Shown here: in pieces, positions 1 through 9,300 of the stretch
Numbering within the stretch: the first letter of the stretch is position 1
How the letters are laid out: each line of letters begins with the position of its first letter
NCBI GenBank assembly: GCA_003024985.2
Contig: PXIH01S0004067.1
Length of the DNA stretch: 13,842 nucleotides
Source: Euperipatoides rowelli
Taxonomy: Eukaryota > Onychophora > Udeonychophora > Euonychophora > Peripatopsidae
Strand: one strand, 5' to 3'
Translations under genes and position numbers: made by a program
Notes under the pieces: generated by a model
Database searches by the model: none
Seen by the model: the letters and a program-made list of their open reading frames with translations, nothing else
What the model was told of the DNA's origin: nothing

Positions 1-1000
1 AGGAGTACTCTATTTGAAAATCGGTATCTCATTAAGCTATTAGGAATCGATCTAGAACCGAGTACTCGAGTACCCTAAGGCAATCCTAATTTTGATACCC
101 TACTCATAAATATCTAACCAATAGATCACAGGTTATTATGTTTCCAAAATAATTCTGATGCAGTCAAATTTTAATCAGATTTTAGGCTGGGTTCGAACTC
201 AGCTATAAAAGAAGTTAGAGGGGTTTCTCTAGCAAGCCAATGTAGGTCACCTTAAACCTGCAATATAGATGAGCTGCCATCATTCTCTCCTTAGAATATA
301 TTTTTATGAGTGGGATAATAGTAACATACAAGCTGTGCTTGGTTGAGTAAGAAGGGAGGGACTACAGGGAAATTGTCACCTAAGTAGTCGGGTTGAGGGA
401 GTCAAAAGCTTTGATGAATGGCGCATCGTAGTAACCACCATCTAGTAAAGTTTATTTGATATTGTTTGGTTCCGAATAGCCAGCAATATACAGGAGGACC
501 GGTATCAATGGCTGAGGAAACTTTGATCAAATATTAATGTTGAATTAGTAAATATAAATGGGATATTGTTTTGTAGTAAAGCTACTCGCTATTACATAAC
601 ATATTGCAAATAAAGTTTGGTAGATACGCAGCAAATAAACTTTGCTCGTATATTATGTTTTTTATTTTTAATATTAATAGTCATTTACATTAATGATTAA
701 ATGGACTAATATTTTGTTTTGGGGATTTATTTTGTTTTATTTGTGGGTTTAATTTTACTTATGTTTTATTTATAAGATAAAATATATTGTATTATTATTG
801 TAAGAAGGTATTTAGTTAGTGCGGTCCTGCCCTCTATAGAAATGGGTTTATTTACTATAAACCTTTGCTCTCAAATTTCAAAATAATTATAAGGAATGAA
901 AACAGTGTTTAATGATAAATAAAAATGGGGAATTGGGTTGTGAACAGCAAGAATTAATTTCCTAATTTTTAGAACTTTGTGTCATTGACTTTTAAAACTC
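1..1000. other. Intergenic or intronic DNA without a supported gene
   Basis: No ORF beyond chance length on either strand. The first 540 bases are less AT-rich than what follows and may be an unrecognised old repeat; 550-900 is a T-rich AT spacer. Confidence 0.6.
187..205. other. tRNA B-box-like hairpin (possible SINE trace)
   Basis: GCTGGGTTCGAACTCAGC forms a six-base-pair stem (one G-T pair) around TTCGAA, and on either strand it contains the GTTCGAA core of an RNA polymerase III B box. No convincing A box lies 30-60 bases upstream on either strand, and no cloverleaf can be drawn. It is not a tRNA gene; a decayed tRNA-derived SINE is possible. Confidence 0.2.
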
Positions 1001-1022
1001 CGAATACAAAATGGAGAGGCAC

Positions 1023-1030
1023 TGACGTCA
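1023..1030. promoter_or_regulatory. CRE palindrome TGACGTCA
   Basis: A perfect eight-base cAMP response element (CREB/ATF site) sits in a locally more GC-rich stretch, about 1000-1065, inside AT-rich surroundings. An ACAAAATGGAG motif, resembling the core of a YY1 site, lies about 10 bases to the left. It may mark a promoter or enhancer, but no transcript start is visible. Confidence 0.3.
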
Positions 1031-1088
1031 CTAGCGTGAGGAAAACTTGTTTATACCGGGAGGCAAGATTTCAGTTTCAGCAATCAAC

Positions 1089-1115
1089 CTGCGGAGAAAT
1101 AAAAACAGCAAAATA
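1089..1115 (-). promoter_or_regulatory. Strong candidate 3' splice site
   Basis: The minus strand reads TTTTGCTGTTTTTATTTCTCCGCAG, an uninterrupted polypyrimidine tract with a CAG acceptor at 1091-1089. Entered in phase 0 from the exon candidate at 1312-1563, the frame would stop after three codons (V-D-C). In another phase it reads about 18 codons (LIAETEILPPGINKF...) and then stops. It could start the last exon of a minus-strand transcript. Confidence 0.35.
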
Positions 1116-1202
1116 ATTCAGACTTTTTATTAATAAATTTTTCTCACTTTTTTTTCAAATTTAAATGTTTCAATAACAAACATCATCTCACCAGGCATAC
1201 TT

Positions 1203-1211
1203 ACCTACTTT
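1203..1211 (-). promoter_or_regulatory. Isolated consensus 5' splice site
   Basis: The minus strand contains TAG/GTAAGTATG, a near-ideal donor. A possible acceptor, AATAAACAG, lies about 30 bases upstream, which would define a very small exon. That exon does not keep an open frame with the neighbouring candidates, so it is either non-coding or unused. Confidence 0.2.
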
Positions 1212-1311
1212 TAAACTAGAAATAAATGTTTCGCCTGTTTATTTAATATAGACATTTTTTAATAGTAATTAATAAATGACATAGAATATTTTACATAAAA
1301 ATGAACTCTAC

Positions 1312-1563
1312 CTGAATTGGCATGCCTAGCCAACGAATGAAAATAAAGTAACATGAAGGTACTAATTGAAGAGGGGACAAAAGAAAATGTTTGAGACGAA
1401 GCAAGGTCATCTCGGGTCTGAAGGAAGGCCACCAACATCCAAAGAGGGAGCCTGAGTCCGTAAAAACCAACCCTCCTACTTTTTCACCATCAACACCAGT
1501 GAAATAAAGAAAGCTGGTTTTTCGAGGATCCCGTATGAGTGCCCAAACCAGAGTAGCAGCTGC
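1312..1563 (-). other. Candidate exon (84 codons, phase 0 at both ends)
   Basis: Starting after TTTATTGAG (weak acceptor), a block of 252 bases is open without a stop and ends in ATTCAG/GTAGAG, a plausible donor at 1311-1306. A stop appears five codons beyond that donor. The translation includes LIRDPRKTSFLYFTGVDGEK and FGCWWPSFRPEM, then a hydrophobic segment ending RWLGMPIQ. Its phase matches the candidate exon at 1635-1712 across a 71-bp GT-AG intron. Against it: the plus strand also has an open frame of about 95 codons at 1456-1740, the acceptor is weak, Trp is unusually frequent, and I recognise no family. Confidence 0.3.
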
Positions 1564-1634
1564 CTCAATAAAGTTTTTTGTTTAATAAAGTTCTTATACA
1601 CCTTATCTTTTTCTTCAAAATTCAATCTACTTAC

Positions 1635-1712
1635 CTGTGTTGCCAAAGTTCTTCGTAGCTGCCGTACATGTTCCAGTTTTTGCCATGGCCATCGGGGGAG
1701 TAGGCTATTTAC
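1635..1712 (-). other. Candidate small exon (26 codons)
   Basis: On the minus strand a CA-rich tract ends in AAACAG (acceptor AG at 1714-1713), and an open block of 78 bases runs to ACAG/GTAAGT, a near-perfect 5' splice site at 1634-1629. In the frame with phase-0 ends it reads LLPRWPWQKLEHVRQLRRTL. The other two frames are also open over most of the block. One of them contains ATGGCCATGGCA, with an ideal Kozak context at 1684-1686, and would start MAMAKTGTC. The reading frame is therefore undecided. It could equally be an exon of a non-coding RNA. No family is recognised. Confidence 0.28.
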
Positions 1713-1749
1713 CTGTTTGTGTGTGTGCCTAACCTCTAGGTGATCACAA

Positions 1750-2676
1750 TAGGCATTTGAGGACTATGTGAATGAACAATTTTTACATAAAGTATATGGA
1801 GGTATGTTTTATTAATATTTTTCATTCCTAAATTATAAGAGAAAAAATAAAGGGCCATAGTATTTTTTTTTCTATATATAACAACTTATTTTTACAATGC
1901 TGTTTATATTACTATAATGTTGTGAAAGTTTGATTTTAAGGGTTATGTCAAAGATTTGTTTTCATGTTGATATTAATTTTTTTTCATTATATTAAATTTG
2001 AAGGTTTTAGGTTATGTATTGAGGTAGTAAGGGGGGGGGTGAGTTGCTTAGAATAATCTGTTAGAAACAAATATAAGCAGAATGGGAGTTATCAGTAAGC
2101 TGTTTTAAGTTTTTTTGGGAGATACATTTTTTTAATGGGAAATTTTAAATCTTATGATATCAGGGAGGTGCAGTGTGTTTTTATTTGGTGTTAATTTTTT
2201 TGACTTATTACTGCGGATGGAATCAGTGATCTCATAGTAATATATGTTTTTTTTATATTTATCCTATGCATATAAATTTTAGTGAATAAATGATTAATTT
2301 TGTTTAGACACTACATATATGCTGTTCTTGAGTGATTCTTGCCAATAATGTACGTTACACAGGTACAGTGCACATATATTTTTTTAGGTACAAATAGATA
2401 GACAAATGCTGTCATGATACTATAAATGATTACTTATTTTTCTTATGCCATTTCAGATTTTTTTTTTGGGTGAATAACTTTTATTACTATTTTTATGAAT
2501 AATTTTAATTCTTGTACTACAATTCTTTTATCTTGTTCCTTATGCGCGTGAGACAGGGGTCATAAAACTAATAGTCTTTGGCTGTATTTTGTGAGAGATT
2601 GACCATCCAAAGGTTCTTTCTCGTCTCCCACAACCTACTACTTGTTAGTCATATTAATAGGATTTCTGACATATAA
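1750..2676. other. AT-rich spacer without a supported gene
   Basis: The stretch has many T-runs, a nine-base G-run at 2031-2039 and stops in all frames. A less AT-rich block at 2540-2645, next to the microsatellite, shows no coding frame. Confidence 0.6.
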
Positions 2677-2677
2677 N

Positions 2678-2741
<64 letters not shown>

Positions 2742-2819
2742 AAGATAGATAGATAGATAAATAGAAAGATAGATAGATAAATAGAATGATAGATAGATAA
2801 ATAGAATGATAGATAGTAA
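2678..2819. repeat. (GATA)n microsatellite, first block, with a 20-bp higher-order unit
   Basis: A pure GATA tract runs from 2678 to about 2740, followed by a variant zone with GAAA, AAATA and GAATGAT interruptions. Within it a 20-bp unit repeats exactly at 2771-2790 and 2791-2810, with a one-base variant at 2751-2770. An undetermined base sits at 2677, directly at the left edge. The minus strand reads as an open Ser-Ile-Tyr-Leu polymer, which is a repeat artefact and not a gene. Confidence 0.97.
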
Positions 2820-2830
2820 GTATGTATGTA

Positions 2831-2832
<2 letters not shown>
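2816..2832. repeat. Short (TATG)n interruption between GATA blocks
   Basis: The segment GTAAGTATGTATGTAAT breaks the GATA array. It contains two to three TATG units and separates the variant first block from the pure second block. Confidence 0.85.

Positions 2833-2919
<87 letters not shown>
2831..2919. repeat. (GATA)n microsatellite, second pure block
   Basis: About 22 uninterrupted ATAG units. Its purity contrasts with the interrupted first block and suggests recent expansion. The true length may differ from the assembly because such arrays are prone to collapse. Confidence 0.97.
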
Positions 2920-2948
2920 AAATATATATCAGTATATATACAGTATAT

Positions 2949-2967
2949 ACACACACACACACACACA
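2949..2967. repeat. (CA)n dinucleotide repeat with AT-rich lead-in
   Basis: An ACACAC run of about nine units, preceded from 2920 by alternating TATATA with two CAGTATATA pieces. It closes the compound microsatellite. Confidence 0.95.
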
Positions 2968-3224
2968 TACTGTATGTAGTACATTATACATACTTAGAGT
3001 TCACTAATAAAAACTAGAAATTCCCAAGAGCTGAGATAATGGTGCCTAAGCAAATGATTACTGGAAGCTTAAGGACATTATATTCTTGGGCATGCCTATA
3101 GTATGGCAGGAAGCTCTTAGTTTTTAATAGTAAAATGTGGTTTTAGTTTTGTTTTTTCAGTATATTCTACATTTATATAAAAAATTGATATTAAGATTCT
3201 AAAATTGTTTTAAAAAAATAACTC
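2968..3224. other. Spacer between the microsatellite and the 3' end of the giant gene
   Basis: There is no open frame of note. AAGAGCT near 3026 and AGCTCTT near 3112 are inverted copies, but the loop is too long to suggest a hairpin terminator. Nothing else is seen. Confidence 0.6.
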
Positions 3225-3244
3225 AATTATGTTTGTATCAGAAA

Positions 3245-3250
3245 TTTATT
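3245..3250 (-). terminator. Polyadenylation signal AATAAA
   Basis: On the minus strand the hexamer AATAAA is part of TGTAAATAAATTTC. It is the first canonical hexamer downstream of the stop codon, and a T-rich downstream element follows at about 3205-3220. Confidence 0.6.
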
Positions 3251-3254
3251 TACA
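3247..3254 (-). promoter_or_regulatory. Pumilio (PUF) recognition element TGTAAATA overlapping the poly(A) signal
   Basis: The octamer TGTAAATA matches the PUF consensus UGUANAUA exactly. Its last four bases overlap the AATAAA hexamer. PUF proteins repress or destabilise mRNAs through 3' UTR sites. The motif is short and AT-rich, so chance occurrence is possible. Confidence 0.35.
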
Positions 3255-3381
3255 GTATATATTGGTCACCAAGTCAATTTAATAATTTACAGCCTCTACT
3301 TCACTCCATATCAGAACCTAAATGCTTAAACTTGGAATATAACATAAAAATGTAGATAAACAAGTTCATTATTTCACTTTA

Positions 3382-6300
3382 TTAATCAGTACTAAAGGGC
3401 ATTTCAGTTATTTCAGAAAATTCTAATGATGATTGCTGAGTCATAAAAGTTGTATTACTAAATGAAGATACACTGAAGTCTGAATGTACTATTTGATCGG
3501 TGGTTGATCCGCATAGATCATAATTACTTATTTTAGAGGAAATACGATTTAATTGAAAAAAATGTTTTTCATTCATTTTGATTAAATATTTCCGCCGATC
3601 TTCGCCTGATGTTATTGAATCTACTTTAGTAATTGTTGAAGATTCTGGTGTAACACTATTATGAATAGTTGCTTTTCTATTATAACTATCTTCAATATTT
3701 GAGAAATTATTTTTCTTGATGATACCAGCTGATACTTGTAAAAATTGTTTTGTTTTTTCCTCTTCATTTTTATTATATTTATTCAAGAAAGGCTGCTTTT
3801 TGTTTTTTATATCTCTGAACGTTCTTAAGTCCTGTCGATAATTAATTGGAGCAATATCTTTTGAAATCATATTTGATGTTGATTCAGATTCTTCGCATTT
3901 CTTCAAGAGTTGCGTCTCCTTAGGAATGAATGTTTTTGGCAATGAATTGGTTTTCGTTAATAAATTAGCCGGAAGTTTTGTCAATTCTTGGTAAGTGTTT
4001 GAAGATAAATTTTGTTTAACAGTTTTCATATGTTTAGGCAGGGCTAAATCACTCCCAATACTAGCTGTAGATGAATCTGACCTTTCATAAAAGTAATCTG
4101 TGTAAGTATGATTAGTTGGTAGAGATGTTTCAAAAGATGTAGCAGAAGTAGCATTAAAATATTCTTCTTTATTCAAGTTTAGATTATCTTGGTAGAGTTT
4201 CTTTGATGCATTGTTTTTCGATGAATTAAGCTTAGACAAGAATGAGACGGTGGGAACGTCTTTGACTAAATTTAATGTACTTGCAGAATTATAAATATTT
4301 TTTCGCTGTACATTTTTATTAAGAATACTATTTATATGATTCTCCATTTCTTGCTTTTTGAATTTCAAGGGGGCTATTTCATCAGTTTCAGTTATTAGCG
4401 AACAATCAGATTTTCCACCAAATGATTCTGAAGTAAATTCAGAATGTGTTTTAGATGCCTTGACACTTAGATTTAATAAACTATCAGAAAAATCGAGATT
4501 TTTAAAGTTTTTGGAATCTTGATGCCCATTCCTATTATCTTCTTCAGTCAAGATCATTTGGCAATTTTCAGTAGTATTAAGAATAGAATGAGGCCTAAGG
4601 CCATAATATTGTTTATTTAATGAATTAGGCTTGATTTTAATCACATTTTTTGCAGCAGTGAGAATAGGTTTAATTTCCACTGAATTGTTCATATTTTTAT
4701 CTAATTGAAAGTAATTTTGTTCTGAAAATGATGTACCGGTAATTATTTTTTTGGAATCACAAGTTTGGATATTCTGAATTTCTTGTGGTTTTTTTATTGA
4801 GACATCATCTGAAGACGTTCCCATGGTCAAGCCATCATCTGATGTTGTTTCCTTGGTGATTATTTTATTTTTTACGTTAAAATAGCCATCTTGATTATTT
4901 TGAATTAGTGTCATGGTTTGAGATGAAGGTAAATTCTTTATTGATGTTTCAGATTTTTCTGATATTTTGCTATACTTGTTAACTTGTATATTATCATAAG
5001 GTTCTCCGTTTGTATATTTTATTTCATGAATAGAAGACATGGGTCCATTATCAGAAATTAAACGTCTAGTTTGTGAAGGTTTAATTTTAATATTTTCTTC
5101 ATCCTTACCATTTGAGTGAACCGAGTAAGTGGTGGTGTCCCATGACACGGTATTTAAATTGTTACTATTCATGTTTTCCTCAATGGGTGAACCATCCAAT
5201 ACTAATTTATCAGATTTAAGTTTTCTAGAAGTTTTTATAATTTCTTCTTTATGAAGACATTTTGATTTCATTTCTGATAAATAATTAGTATTTTTATATA
5301 ACTGACACTCATTTTGTTCTGGACATTTGCTGTTTCTGGAATTGTTAATATCTGTTCCTATATTTATTTGGTCATATTCTAAGTTATTTTGTGATGATTT
5401 TTGAGACGAAGATAAATTACTTGACGAACTTTCATGGCTTTCTGATATTTTGCCTTGACTGTGGTTATATGATTCATTACAAAAACTATTTATGACTTTA
5501 TCAGTAGAGGCTATTTTGTAATTTTCTGAATTTTGATTCCTGGGATTTTTTAATTTGACTATATTTTCAGAACACTTCCCATCATTATCATTTTTATACC
5601 GTCTTGCATCATAATATTTCTTTGTTCGAGGAGTACGTTTGATTTTAATGGCATTGTTATCATTTGCAACATTCGATTGGATGGTAGACATAATATCTGA
5701 CCCTGAAAATGCGCTAATATTAACTTTTTCTTCACTAGATGAATCCACTACTATTTTTTCCGATCTATGTTTTCTATAAATTTTATGGGCTGAAGAAACA
5801 CATTTCGCTTTTGTTGAATAGTTAATGGTGGTTTTATCAAAGCAACAGTCATTTTGTTCCAGATATGGGCCATTTTTTATTACAGTATTACTATTACAAC
5901 TATCATTTTGATTTTTTAAGTTATTGTTTATCAATAGTTCATTATTTTGTAACGATGTCAATGTATGAGAGGGATTTAAATTTTTACATGACTTTTCATG
6001 CTTTTCCAACGTTTTACCAGTTCCATTTACTGTCTTATTAGATGATTCAAGGTAAATATTTTTTGTTTTATCTGTAGACACCTCCATTTGATAATTTTCC
6101 AAACTTTGATTTTTAGAGCATTTACTTTCAATATGTATATCATGGTGGTGCTTTCCATCATAATGTCTTTTAGTTTGTGGAGAAGGTTTGATCTTGTTCT
6201 CATTTAGATTATTTTCTTGTTTGTCATACATTGAGTTTAGGCATGGAGATATATTTAAATTCTGACTTTTTACATTTATATTCATTGAGTCGACAACAAT

Positions 6301-9300
6301 TTTGTCTGAGTTAAACTTTTTAGGACTAATTGCAGTCAAAGATTTACATTTTGCTTCTGTTGAGTAGATAGTGTTTTTATCTAATTTAAATGCATTTTGT
6401 TCTGGTAAAGATGTTTCATAATTGTTGTTGTTTAATGAATTATAAGATCCAACATTGCCATCAGGGTGAGACAATAACATACTTTGGTTTATATATTTTT
6501 GTTTACTTTTACATATATTTCTCTTTTCTTCCTTAAGTCTTTGTTGCTTATACGTTTCAAGATAAGATGAATCTGCATTAGTCTTGGAACATTCAGATGA
6601 CTTCAAGTTTCTGTCTTTATCTTCTCCTGCAGAAAGATTATATGGTTGCTTGTTAATTTTCCAACTTTTGCCTGAAAGATCCTGCAATGGCTTCTCCATA
6701 TTAATAGTCGGTGAACTTTGGCTTTTCATAAATTTCCTACAATAATTGTTTTCATCGTGTGATTGAAATTTGTTTTCATTTCTTCCTTTACGTGAAGATG
6801 GGGTTCCAGTGATACATTCAGATTTATTTCGTGGGTTAAAATGTTGAACAATTTTATCATATTTCTTACCACTTTTAAGATGATATTTACTACGTATTAC
6901 AAGCTCAGGCGAAATTTTGGCATCGTGCAAATCTATTGCCCCATGGTTATTTTTATCCAGTATAATTGGCTCACTTTCCTCTGATTTAAACAGTGAAGTT
7001 CTTCGCAAATTATGAGCTGAATAGTTGTCTTCGATAGATTGAGAGATGCTATATTTTTCTATGCTACTCTTCTCACTGCTGCTTCTAGTAAATGTCCCGG
7101 TCTTTTTTAGCATTGGAGTACATCTTCTAGAGTGATTAGTTTTAACTAGCCTTAAAGGCTCCTTTGAAATTATAGGATGAGAAATTGTTGGTGAAGTAGT
7201 AACCTCTTCTGTTTGTTCATTTTCTGAAATGGTGCACCAAGCAGATGTGCTCGAAATATTGTTAGACATTCCATTGAACTTTATGGAGGTCACGTCTGTC
7301 ATATCGTTGTTATTTTCTTTAAAGGACAAAAGTTTCCTTGTGGCGGAAAGCTGATTTGATGAACTTAGAGGTGATTCCATATTACAATAGTTCTCATCTT
7401 CATAGTTGGCGCTGTCTATCAACTCATTTTTAATTTCAATTCTCTCTGGAGATTTATTTACTACACAAAATGATTTCTGATTACTTGGATTATCACAAGA
7501 TGCATGATGGGATAGAGGCAACCCTTCATCCTTCTGTTTATTTTTCATCATTTCCTCTGATTGTAAAATTTTTCTATTTATATTGTCATAATACTTCCAT
7601 GTCATAAAATCTTTTATAAATTCTTCTGGTGTTTGAGAATGTATAAATTCTCTGTCTTCCATTGCCTTGGATTCTGATATTGAAATTGTTTGTCCATTGC
7701 AATATTTTTTCCTGCTTTCCGTGCAATTCTCTGCTACATTACTTATTGTTAAAGAATTTGATTGCTCTTGTGAATTGCATCTAGTTTTTGTTTTATTATT
7801 GATTACATGCGTGTTTGGTACATCATTATTGCTCCCAATTTCATTTAAATTATTCGTAATTTGCAGACAGCTATTAGGTTGGGATATGTCTGAATTATCC
7901 AATTTAAGATTATCTTGATTTCTTTTGGTTTCTAAAGATTTTGAAGGTGATTTATTTCTGCTGTAATATGCACGGATTTTTTTAAATTTTTCCATCTCAC
8001 TTTTACATGAATTTTCCACTTTTGCTTGCTTGAATTGCTCTTCACTATCATTATTTTCTCCATTTTTGGTTTGTATCTCATTAATTTCTATATTTTGATG
8101 TAGAACTTTTGTATCTTGTGATGTTTTCATGATGCTACTATCTTCTTTAGTAATATCAGAATTTAAGGATTTATCTTCTTCATGATAATGATTTATCCAT
8201 TTCATTATTTTTTCATTATTGATTTTATTTTGTTCTTCAATGCTATCTTTGTTTGATTTCATTTTTAACCACTTAAATTTTTGCTGTTTTAGACAAGTTT
8301 TACTTTTGTTCAATTTTATACACTTCGTTGAATTTTCATCTCTTTCATTAGCAAAATCAAAAATTACATTTTGTTGTTCTGAGAGTCTACTATTTTCTTG
8401 TTGGCTATGATTATTATTTATATTAGTACTTGTTTCCATATTTCTTAATTCATTATTTTGTCTTCCTTCAAAATGTTCACCGTCTCTTTCAGGTTTAATT
8501 ATATTACTTTTGTCTTTTTCTGTAGTAGACACAAAACTTTTTATTGATTTTTTATTTTCTATTGCTGTGTTATTTTGTATGTTGCTTTGAGAACATTTTA
8601 TTGCATTATTTTTAGTTTGTGTCCCTCTACAGATAGTAGAAATAGTTTCGGTCATTTCTGATGAATTGTGATTTTCTATTTTTGGACTTATCAGGAGACT
8701 ACATTTTAGAGTAACTCCATCTATAATACCTTTAGCAACTTGTTGAAATTCACAAATTATTTCTGATTTAGGTTTTGTCCTTAATCTTGTTTTAATTATT
8801 GGTATTCTAGATGGAGATTTTGCTGGAATACTATTAGAGGAAAGGCTTCCAGCTGCTTCTATTTGTAGTGGATCTTTTAAGCTTGCAGAAGATTCAGATT
8901 GTTTGGATGAACTATTGCAACTTTTTTCATTTGGAAATTTTAGTGATTGGTCGCTTATTTTATTTGACAAGCAATTCTCAGCTTTAGTTATCTTTTTGCA
9001 GAAATTAATGTCATTATGCACTGTACTTTTTTTTAGGTTTGCAACTTGAGAACTATTTTCTTCAAAAAATGTAATACTGCTTTTTGCTGTATTTTCGTAG
9101 GAACTAACAGATTGAGAAATACTATTTTCTTCCAAAAATGTAATATTGCTTTTACTTTGTTCACCCATTACTGATTTTAATTTTGAGATATTTTTAAACG
9201 AATCTTTATCCAGATCCGAAAATTCAGACTGTGATGAAGGACTAAAATCCTTTTCTGTTATTTTTTCCTGTTTTTGAAAAGTTTCTCCTTCAATAACTTT

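Larger units (their letters stand above)
3225..3381 (-). other. Probable 3' UTR of the giant gene
   Basis: After the TAA the minus strand becomes AT-rich and has no open frame. An AATAAA hexamer lies about 130 bases downstream and is followed by a T-rich stretch, as expected near a cleavage site at roughly 3225-3235. The UTR would be about 150 nt, short for a transcript of more than 10 kb. Alternative distal sites cannot be excluded. Confidence 0.55.

Noticed and set aside
187-205. tRNA gene suggested by GGGTTCGAAC
   Set aside because: The loop and stem spacing do not fit a T-arm, and no acceptor, D or anticodon arm can be built around it.
421-531. Plus-strand block FDIVWFRIASNIQEDRYQWL
   Set aside because: Only about 25 codons between stops, without splice signals or a recognised family.
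1456-1740. Plus-strand frame of about 95 codons
   Set aside because: It has no convincing start or splice boundaries, crosses AATAAAG-rich text and ends in a TGTGTG repeat. It is probably open by chance.
2020-2040. TGAGGTAGTA, identical to the first ten bases of let-7, on the plus strand
   Set aside because: It runs into a nine-base G-run and no complementary arm (TACTACCTCA-like) lies within hairpin distance on either side.
2630-2641. GTAGTAGGTTGT on the minus strand, matching let-7 bases 5-16
   Set aside because: The seed is broken (ACAA replaces TGAG) and there is no foldback partner nearby.
2649-2984. Minus-strand open frames encoding Ser-Ile-Tyr-Leu polymers
   Set aside because: They are translations of the GATA array. 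A tetranucleotide repeat without stops in a frame is open by construction.
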